Shown piece after piece: positions 52,641 to 58,140 of a stretch of DNA of 58,140 bases; position 1 is the stretch's first letter, and each line of letters starts with the position of its first letter. Source of the DNA: an uncultured Clostridiaceae bacterium (GTDB lineage: Bacteria > Bacillota > Clostridia > TANB77 > CAG-508). The stretch lies in assembly GCA_947642455.1 (NCBI GenBank), contig CANRSN010000012.1:1-58140 (forward strand), read 5' to 3'. Made by a program: the position numbers and the translations under genes. Under the pieces are notes generated by a model. That model was not told the origin of the DNA. It made no database searches and was given only the letters and a program-made list of their open reading frames with translations.

Positions 52641-53864
52641 ATGAAAAATGAAAAACAAAAGAGAATCGTTAAAGTAGTAGTAACATTACTAGTTATTATA
52701 GCTATATTGTTGTATTTTGCAAATTCTGTATACAATTTTTTAAAACAACCAGCTGACACCTTTTTAGTAGAAGAAGGAAAAATTACTTTAGAAGAAACAA
52801 CTCAAGGGTACATAATAAGAGACGAAGAAGTAATAATAGGAGAAAACTATAAAAACGGTATGTCAAGGATAAAATCAGAAGGAGAAAGAGTATCAAAGGG
52901 TGAAGCAATTTTTAGATATTATACAGCAGGAGAGGAAAATTTGATAAATAAAATAAAAGAGCTAGATCTAAAAATTCAAGAAGCATGGGACAAGAATAAT
53001 AATGTTCCTTCTCCTGATATTAAGTTATTAGAAAATCAAATACAAGAAAAGCTAAACTCAATATATGAAATTAATAATTTACAAAAAGTATCTGAATTAA
53101 AAAAAGAAATAAATGATTATATTACTAAAAAAGCTAAAATTGCAGGAGACTTAAGTCCAGCAGGTTCATATTTGAAAAGTTTAATAGAAGAAAGAAATGG
53201 ATATGAAAATCAGCTAAATTCAGGATCAGAATATGTAAAAGCATCACAAGCAGGAATAGTATCATATAGAGTAGATGGATTAGAAGAAATTTTAAGCCCA
53301 GCAGATTTTGGAAAAATAACAAAAAAGACTTTAGAGGGATTGAATCTAAGAACAGGTCAAGTTATAAGTACAAGTGAAGAAAGTGGAAAAATAATAGATA
53401 ATTTTAATTGCTATATAGCATGTATATTAACATCTGAAAAAGCGTTAGACTCTGTTGTTGGAGAAAAGGTTACCTTAAGATTATACAATTCACAAGAAGT
53501 AACAGCAGAAATTGAATATACTTCAAAAGAAAGTTCAAAGGAAATTTTAATTGTATTTAAAATAGACAAATCAATAGAAGATTTAATAAATTATAGAAAA
53601 ATTTCAGTAGACGTTATATGGTGGAATGCTAGTGGTTTAAAAGTACCAAATTCAGCTTTAAAATATGAAAATGATGTAGCCTATATTATAAGAAAAAGAG
53701 CAAATTATACAGATAAAATATATGTACAAGTATTAAGGCAAAATGAAAATTATTCTATTATAAAAAATTACACGAAATATAACGAATTAACGGAAAAAGG
53801 AATACCAGAAGAGCAAATTGACTTAACTAGAAAGATAGGTCTATATGATGAAATACTTTTATAG
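52641..53864 (+). CDS. HlyD-like membrane fusion protein
   Basis: A 407-residue protein with one N-terminal TM helix (about 10-28). A biotinyl-lipoyl-like half domain follows (GYIIRDEEVIIGENYKNGMS, RIKSEGERVSKGEAIFRYY). A coiled-coil hairpin spans about 105-200 (NKIKELDLKIQEAWDKNNNV, VSELKKEINDYITKKAKIAG), with the second lipoyl half (ASQAGIVSYRVDGLEEILS) and a beta-barrel (GEKVTLRLYNSQEVTAEIEY). No ABC or RND pump is adjacent. Genes of this type often precede sepF in Clostridia, so a role at the division site is possible. AAAAGGAGG precedes the ATG. Confidence 0.78.
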   Translation: MKNEKQKRIVKVVVTLLVIIAILLYFANSVYNFLKQPADTFLVEEGKITLEETTQGYIIRDEEVIIGENYKNGMSRIKSEGERVSKGEAIFRYYTAGEENLINKIKELDLKIQEAWDKNNNVPSPDIKLLENQIQEKLNSIYEINNLQKVSELKKEINDYITKKAKIAGDLSPAGSYLKSLIEERNGYENQLNSGSEYVKASQAGIVSYRVDGLEEILSPADFGKITKKTLEGLNLRTGQVISTSEESGKIIDNFNCYIACILTSEKALDSVVGEKVTLRLYNSQEVTAEIEYTSKESSKEILIVFKIDKSIEDLINYRKISVDVIWWNASGLKVPNSALKYENDVAYIIRKRANYTDKIYVQVLRQNENYSIIKNYTKYNELTEKGIPEEQIDLTRKIGLYDEILL

Positions 53865-54008
53865 GTAGGATTTAATAAAAATATTACAAAAATATTACAC
53901 ACATATTAAGTTATTATTACATTACGAAAAATACTTGACAATATGCAAAAAAAGTTAGATACTATTAGCAGTTGATTACAAAGGAAAATAAATTAGGAGG
54001 TTTTATAG

Positions 54009-54479
54009 ATGGCAGGAGCTATTATGAGTAAATTAATGGATTTTATAGGAATGGAACAAGAAGAAGAGGAATATGAAGATGTAGAAGATATAGAAGAAGT
54101 TGAACAAGATGATGAAGAGGAAGAAGAAGAAGCAAGAGGTTTTTGGAATAAGCGTAGCGGAAAAGTTGTAAATATGCCAGCACAACAACAAGTTAAAATG
54201 GTGATTTCACAACCAACTACTTTTGAACAATCAGAGACAATTTGTGATTTACTAAAAGAAAAAAAATCAATAATTGTAAATTTAGAATATGTGAATAAGG
54301 ATGTAGCAAGACGTATTGTAGATGTTATTAGTGGTGCAGTTCATGCATTAGATGGTCATATGCAAAAAGTATCTAATTCAATATTTTTAATTGCTCCATA
54401 TAATTATGATATTACAAATGAAATGGCTAGAGGTGAATTACCAGGGAAATTATCTGTTTCATGGTTAAAAAATAATTAA
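54009..54479 (+). CDS. sepF: Cell division protein SepF
   Basis: A 156-residue FtsZ-anchoring protein. The N-terminal amphipathic helix is IMSKLMDFIGMEQEEE, followed by a very acidic linker (EDVEDIEEVEQDDEEEEEE). The core beta domain spans about 67-150, with MVISQPTTFEQSETICDLLK, KKSIIVNLEYVNKDVARRIV and DVISGAVHALDGHMQKVSNS. AGGAGGTTTTATAG precedes the ATG. divIVA follows in the same direction. A TTGACA with a TACTAT 19 nt later (53935-53965) may be its promoter. Confidence 0.94.
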   Translation: MAGAIMSKLMDFIGMEQEEEEYEDVEDIEEVEQDDEEEEEEARGFWNKRSGKVVNMPAQQQVKMVISQPTTFEQSETICDLLKEKKSIIVNLEYVNKDVARRIVDVISGAVHALDGHMQKVSNSIFLIAPYNYDITNEMARGELPGKLSVSWLKNN

Positions 54480-54538
54480 TATCATAGATAGAACATTCTA
54501 TTTGCTAAAATTACATAAAACAAAGATGGAGGAAAAAT

Positions 54539-54988
54539 ATGTTAACACCATTAGATATAGAAAATAAAAAATTCTCAAAGCAGATGATGAATGGTTATAG
54601 TGTTGATGAAGTTGATGAATTTTTAGATGAACTAACAAATGATTATGAAAAAGCATATAAACAGAGCAATGAATTAAAAGTGAGAGTTGAAGAATTAGAA
54701 AAAAGCTTAGTGCACTATAAAACTATAGAAGATACATTACAAAGTACTTTAGTAATGGCTCAAACAACAGCTGAAGAAGTAAGAGATGTTGCAAGACAAC
54801 AAGCAGAGCAAATTATAAAAGATGCAGAAGGAAATGCTAGAAAATCAGTAGAAGATTTAGGTCAAGAAATATTACTAAAGAAAAAAGAGTTAGAAGATGT
54901 AAAAAAACAATTTGATGTTTACAAAGCGAAAATGGAGTCTTTACTAATTTCACAATTAGAATTAATAAAAGATTTAAATAAAGAATAA
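54539..54988 (+). CDS. divIVA: DivIVA-family cell division/polarity protein
   Basis: A 149-residue coiled-coil protein. The lipid-binding N-terminus is LTPLDIENKKFSKQMMNGYS, followed by VDEVDEFLDELTNDYEK, the family hallmark. Coiled coils run to residue 149 (SNELKVRVEELEKSLVHYKT, VARQQAEQIIKDAEGNARKS). It binds curved membrane at septa and poles. GATGGAGGAAAAAT precedes the ATG; a terminator follows directly. Confidence 0.94.
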   Translation: MLTPLDIENKKFSKQMMNGYSVDEVDEFLDELTNDYEKAYKQSNELKVRVEELEKSLVHYKTIEDTLQSTLVMAQTTAEEVRDVARQQAEQIIKDAEGNARKSVEDLGQEILLKKKELEDVKKQFDVYKAKMESLLISQLELIKDLNKE

Positions 54989-54995
54989 AATGTAC

Positions 54996-55025
54996 AAATC
55001 CTCAGTGTTACTGGGGATTTTTTTA
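54996..55025 (+). terminator. Rho-independent terminator after divIVA
   Basis: AAATCCTCAG / CTGGGGATTT, then TTTTT. Confidence 0.8.
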
Positions 55026-55050
55026 AAAATATTAATTGATTTAACTTTTG

Positions 55051-55277
55051 AGTTTCGGTATTTTCTGAAATAGCAAGTTTTAGGCTATATTTATTAAAAA
55101 TTTACACAGAATATTAATATTTATTTTTAAAAAGTTCTGCGCAGGGAAGCTCCCAGAGTGGACATGACCCAGAGCTACCTACGAAGCCAGTAAAGAACTT
55201 TGCAAAAATAAATATTAATATTCTGGTAAGAAATACTTTAAGCCTAAAACTTGCTATTTCAGAAAATGCCGAAACTT
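55051..55277 (+). mobile_element. MITE-like foldback element, copy 7 (arm type B), first of a tandem pair
   Basis: Outer arms AGTTTCGGTATTTTCTGAAA and TTTCAGAAAATGCCGAAACT, with TAGCAAGTTTTAGGCT / AGCCTAAAACTTGCTA and AGAATATTAATATTTATTTT inside. Core GCGCAGGGAAGCTCCCAGAG, TGGACATGACCCAGAGCTAC, CTACGAAGCCAGTAAAGAAC. Together with copy 8 it fills most of the 691-bp gene-free stretch between divIVA and rsmD. Confidence 0.82.
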
Positions 55278-55287
55278 AGAATTCAGC

Positions 55288-55502
55288 AAAAAATGGTATA
55301 ATTTGTTACAATTCATAGATATTAATTAACTATCTAAGCAATATAATATTTATTTCTAGAAGTTTTGCGCAGGGAAGCTCCCAGAGTGGACATGACCCAG
55401 AGCGATTGGCGAAGCCAGTAAAAAACTTCGACAAAATAAATATTATATTGCTTATTGACTTCTAATTTCAAACTATGAATTGTAACAAATTGTACCATTT
55501 TT
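55288..55502 (+). mobile_element. MITE-like foldback element, copy 8 (arm type A), second of a tandem pair
   Basis: Outer arms AAAAAATGGTATAATTTGTT and AACAAATTGTACCATTTTT, inner arms AAGCAATATAATATTTATTT. The core is identical to copy 7 up to CCAGAGC and then carries GATTGGCGAAGCCAG as in the other type A copies. It is preceded by ATTCAGC and followed by another AATTCAGC. Confidence 0.82.
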
Positions 55503-55521
55503 GGCTTAGAATTCAGCTGTG

Positions 55522-55550
55522 TTGCAAAATAAAAAATAATGTAGTATAAT
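55522..55550 (+). promoter_or_regulatory. SigmaA promoter of rsmD
   Basis: TTGCAA (55522-55527), 17 nt, TATAAT (55545-55550). It lies just beyond foldback copy 8. The 5' leader is about 120 nt. Confidence 0.65.
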
Positions 55551-55679
55551 ACCTCTATATGTTACAGAAATGTAAAAGTGTTACAATTGGATTAAATAAA
55601 TATTACATTTCTATTAATAATATTGACATATGGGCAAAAACATATAAAATATAAATATAAAAAACAAGGAGCAAAGAAC

Positions 55680-56237
55680 TTGAGAATAATAAGTGGAATA
55701 GCAAGAGGAACAAAAATAAATACAATAGAAAGTACATCAACAAGGCCAACTCTAGACAGAGTAAAAGAAGCATTATTTAGCATAATACAAAATTATATAG
55801 AAGATGCTAATGTTTTAGATTTATTTGCAGGAAGTGGAGCATTAGGCTTAGAAAGTATAAGCAGAGGGGCAAGTAAGTGCATATTTTGTGAAAAGTCATA
55901 TGAAACAACAAAAATATTAAAACAAAATGTACAAAAAACTCATTTTGAAGACAAATCTATTGTAATAAATAAAGATTATAAAATATGTTTGAAAGAATTA
56001 ACTGAAAAATTTAACATTATATTTTTAGATCCACCATATAGATTAAATATAGCAGTAGATGCATTAAAAAGAATATTAGACTTAAAATTATTATCTAAAG
56101 ATGCAATTGTAGTATTAGAAACAGATGATGAAAATAGAGAATTACAAGAAATAGAAAAACAAAATCTTAAAATAGAAATAAAAAAGATAAGAAAGTATGG
56201 AAGAGTAAAATTAATGTTCTTATGTGAAAGGGGCTAG
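55680..56237 (+). CDS. rsmD: 16S rRNA (guanine966-N2)-methyltransferase
   Basis: A 185-residue SAM enzyme. It begins at a TTG (55680), 7 nt after AAGGAG, giving the typical RIISGIARGTKINTIESTST start; the longer upstream frame lacks a ribosome site. Motifs: RPTLDRVKEALFSIIQNY, the SAM loop VLDLFAGSGALGLESISRGA, and the catalytic FLDPPYRLN. The next gene begins 2 bp after its stop, so they are co-expressed. Confidence 0.93.
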   Translation: MRIISGIARGTKINTIESTSTRPTLDRVKEALFSIIQNYIEDANVLDLFAGSGALGLESISRGASKCIFCEKSYETTKILKQNVQKTHFEDKSIVINKDYKICLKELTEKFNIIFLDPPYRLNIAVDALKRILDLKLLSKDAIVVLETDDENRELQEIEKQNLKIEIKKIRKYGRVKLMFLCERG

Positions 56238-56239
56238 TC

Positions 56240-56677
56240 ATGGAAATATTTACATTATTAGAAACAATAGAGGAAATGTTAGAAAATAGTAAAACAATAC
56301 CTTTTTCAGCAAAAAGTGTTGTTGATAAAGAAGAAATATTAGAAATAATAAAGGAAATAAGAATAAAGTTGCCAGATGAACTAAAACAAGCAAAATGGGT
56401 AAAAGAAGAAAGGCAACGAATATTAGTAGAGGCTCAAAAAGAAGCAGACGATATTGTCAAGGAAGCAGAAAATAGAATTATTTCTATGATAGATGAACAT
56501 GAAATTACTAGAAAAGCATATGAACAAAAGGCAGAAATTATAGAAACTGCAAATGAAATGTCAAGAGAAATTTCAAAAGGAACAAAAGATTATGCAGATA
56601 ATATTCTTCAAAATATAGAAGACTCTCTTGTAAATGCGTTGCAAATAATTCAAAATAATAGAAAAGAATTGAAATAA
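56240..56677 (+). CDS. Coiled-coil protein linked to rsmD
   Basis: A 145-residue, almost wholly helical protein. An N-terminal short domain (FTLLETIEEMLENSKTIPFS) leads to a coil with Ala/Glu/Lys heptads (RQRILVEAQKEADDIVKEAE, EITRKAYEQKAEIIETANEM). It resembles the DivIVA or ATPase stalk (subunit b/E) pattern. Such a protein sits between rsmD and coaD in many Clostridia; here coaD is absent and the next gene is on the other strand. Function unknown. GAAAGGGGCTAGTC precedes the ATG. Confidence 0.7.
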   Translation: MEIFTLLETIEEMLENSKTIPFSAKSVVDKEEILEIIKEIRIKLPDELKQAKWVKEERQRILVEAQKEADDIVKEAENRIISMIDEHEITRKAYEQKAEIIETANEMSREISKGTKDYADNILQNIEDSLVNALQIIQNNRKELK

Positions 56678-56751
56678 TGAACTAAAAGGTTCACAATTAA
56701 TTATGCTTATTAAATTTTGTACTTAACAGTAACCTTTATCATAAAAAATAA

Positions 56752-56802
56752 AAAGTCTGTAACAGATTCTTGACATTTATATGTCTAATCTTTTACAGAC
56801 TT
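56752..56802. terminator. Large hairpin terminator
   Basis: AAGTCTGTAACAGATT..GACAT pairs with ATGTC..AATCTTTTACAGACTT. It lies between the convergent coiled-coil and HD genes. Confidence 0.7.
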
Positions 56803-56810
56803 ATATTATA

Positions 56811-56860
56811 TACTAGGAAAACATAACAAATTGTTATGCTTTCCTGATATATAAAAGCTT
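56811..56860. repeat. Palindrome of the GGAAAGTATAACA family with tail
   Basis: TACTAGGAAAACATAACAAA then TTGTTATGCTTTCCTGATAT, followed by ATAAAAGCTTTGCC. It is the cleanest palindrome-plus-tail copy besides 5824. Confidence 0.7.
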
Positions 56861-56911
56861 TGCCAAACATTTTTATTTAAAATGCACAAATATCCATTAA
56901 AATTCTTTGAT

Positions 56912-57565
56912 TTATACTTCCTGTGAGTTGCTACAACTATTCTTCAATTTATTTATATAAGCTCTTTGAGTTTCTATAAACAACTTTTTATCTGCTAATA
57001 ATTCTCTAAGCTCTTTTAAGAAATTCTCATATTCTTCATCTTTAAAGAAAAATTTAGCATATCCATTTTCTCCAAATTTCATTTTAAGATGTTTATAGGC
57101 TCTTTCAAATAGTTCATCATCAGAACAGTTAGGCTCAAGTTTCTTACCATAAGTAAAACTTCTTCTTAAGCAAGCTTCTACGGTATTATTTCTATCTGCT
57201 GTTGAAACTATTTTACCATAAATGCTTCTGGGGTCATGGTCAGAAGATGATCTATGGTCTTCAATAGCTTCTTTAATAATTTTTAATTCTTCATCTGAAA
57301 AGAAGTTTTTTAAGTTTTCATCTTCTGACATTATTTTTCCAGAGATGATTTCATGCCTTTTAGGATCGATATGATGTCCAATATCGTGATAAGCTGCAAT
57401 TGTATATACCATATCATAATTTATATTTGGTACAGTATCAGCAAATTTAAAACTTCTATTGATCACATATTTTATATGGTCAATATTATGTGCTGGCTCA
57501 TTTTTAGAATACACAGGAAATATATTGTTTTCAATATATTCTTTTAAATAATTATTTACTTTCAT
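56912..57565 (-). CDS. HD-domain phosphohydrolase
   Basis: A 217-residue protein. Metal ligands of the HD fold: AHNIDHIKYVINRSF (first His), YHDIGHHIDPKRHE (HD pair), AIEDHRSSSDHDPRS and STADRNNTVEACLRRSF (last Asp). The C-terminal third is helical (LFERAYKHLKMKFGENGYAK). A nucleotide phosphohydrolase of the YedJ/YpgQ type is likely; the substrate is unknown. AAAGGAGGATACAAAAC precedes the ATG. Monocistronic. Confidence 0.85.
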   Translation of the reverse strand: MKVNNYLKEYIENNIFPVYSKNEPAHNIDHIKYVINRSFKFADTVPNINYDMVYTIAAYHDIGHHIDPKRHEIISGKIMSEDENLKNFFSDEELKIIKEAIEDHRSSSDHDPRSIYGKIVSTADRNNTVEACLRRSFTYGKKLEPNCSDDELFERAYKHLKMKFGENGYAKFFFKDEEYENFLKELRELLADKKLFIETQRAYINKLKNSCSNSQEV

Positions 57566-57662
57566 GTTTTGTATCCTCCTTTTATTTTTTCTACATTTTT
57601 AACTTATATTATTCTAGCACAAAATATCATAAATGTCTATGACACATATTAATTTAAGTTTC

Positions 57663-57749
57663 TGAATTGTAACCATTCAGAGGTAAGCAAAATTTATATT
57701 CTGCCTAAATATTAATAACACAGCAGATAGTATAAGACATCTGAATAGA
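57663..57749. repeat. Foldback remnant (type C, core precisely missing)
   Basis: AGAGGTAAGCAAAATTTATA TTCTGC joins directly to CTAAATATTAATAACACAGC AGATAGTATAAGAC. In copy 5 the same two flanks enclose the rest of the left arm and the core. The 415-bp gap 57566-57980 otherwise holds only A/T-rich sequence. Confidence 0.65.
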
Positions 57750-57980
57750 CTCTCTGAATTTTTTTAGAAAAAGACTTGCAAAACCTAGAGCAAAATGTTT
57801 TAATATAAAAGAAAAGCATTTTATTTAAAGATATTCTAAAAAATGTGCAAAACAAAAAAGCATAATAAGCAAATTGAAAATTTAATAAAGAGAATTTTAC
57901 TATAGTCAAAAATAAAAAGTAGTGTAAACTATGAATAAATATGTAGGAAAATAACAGAAACAATCAAAGGAGGAATAAAA

Positions 57981-58140
57981 ATGAAAGAAAAAGAAAATCG
58001 CAAAACCGTTGAGGGCGTAAGAAAATCGGGGGGGGGTAGCAACTAAACCACCAAAAAAAGAAAATGGGAAGCTAGTAGTTATAATATCAATAATATTAGT
58101 TATATTATTGGTAGCAATAGTTATAATAAGTAGCATAAAT
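57981..58140 (+). CDS. Start of a membrane protein gene interrupted at a G9 tract (runs off the window)
   Basis: AAAGGAGGAATAAAA precedes an ATG for MKEKENRKTVEGVRKSGGGS N then TAA at 58044. A run of nine Gs lies at 58028-58036. If it held eight, the frame would go on as MKEKENRKTVEGVRKSGG, then VATKPPKKENGKLVVIISII and a TM helix LVILLVAIVIISSIN, open to the window edge. The gene thus looks whole except for the G run: a slip of one base switches it on or off. Sequencing error in the homopolymer is the main alternative. The family cannot be told from 50 residues. Confidence 0.55.

Noticed and set aside
56240-56677. ATP synthase subunit b or E
   Set aside because: Only the coiled-coil pattern is shared. 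There are no neighbouring ATPase genes and the context is rsmD, so it is left as unknown.

Overview
This is an AT-rich window (about 28% G+C by eye) from a spore-forming, Gram-positive Clostridia-type bacterium, probably an uncultivated gut lineage. Sporulation genes support this: bofA, spoVAC/spoVAD/spoVAE, an alpha/beta-type SASP and a YaaH/SleL-like cortex glycosidase. So does the complete ctsR-mcsA-mcsB-clpC operon with its own CtsR operator, together with sepF, divIVA, a sortase with an LPKTG substrate, and strong AGGAGG-type ribosome sites. I saw no rRNA, tRNA, CRISPR array, phage module or transposase gene. Finer taxonomy is not supported by what can be seen.

Layout. 1-565 is the 3' part of a frameshifted sulfatase-modifying-factor/C-type-lectin-like gene whose end looks like the variable region of a diversity-generating retroelement (DGR) target. 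0.9-7.4 kb holds a CaCA-type exchanger, DUF2508-bofA, glmS and small unknowns. 7.5-9.7 kb (minus strand) is dodecin-spoVAC-spoVAD-spoVAE. 10-14.5 kb has the GH18 spore glycosidase, an SASP, a Cof-type phosphatase and small ORFs. 14.7-19.4 kb is the CtsR heat-shock operon. 19.6-31.8 kb is mixed: CDF transporter, pilin-like/FGE-like surface protein, cysteine desulfurase, split TauE/SafE pair, murI, LPKTG protein plus sortase, a broken polysaccharide deacetylase and a two-OB-fold SSB. 32-43.8 kb has scpB, proS, a PHP protein, a second deacetylase, a J-domain membrane protein, a diaminopentanoate-dehydrogenase-like enzyme, trmB and metG. 44-48.6 kb has a two-component system, a cell-wall-binding-repeat protein and twin 44-residue Cys-rich peptides. 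48.7-56.7 kb has mutL, miaA, an HlyD-like protein, sepF, divIVA and rsmD with its coiled-coil neighbour. The window ends in an HD phosphohydrolase and the start of a membrane protein gene interrupted by a run of nine Gs.

The most notable feature is not a gene. The intergenic space is seeded with a family of about 170-230 bp foldback elements. They share a core of about 65 nt (containing GCGCAGGGAAGCTCC, GTGGACATGACCCAGAGC and CGAAGCCAGTAAA) inside long inverted arms. At least three unrelated arm types carry the same core. There are seven near-complete copies, one truncated copy and at least six arm-only remnants, with two complete copies in tandem at 55.05-55.50 kb. A second family is a short palindrome of the GGAAAGTATAACA type at gene ends, and a third is a 124-nt hairpin before metG.

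Other signals: three genes carry single-base frameshifts (near 344, 25,070 and 29,805). One gene runs in frame through a TGA into an Asp/Tyr-rich tail. scpB and mutL each carry tandem 45-bp in-frame repeats. A G9 tract near the right edge looks like a phase-variation switch. Assembly error remains an alternative for the frameshifts and for the G tract.
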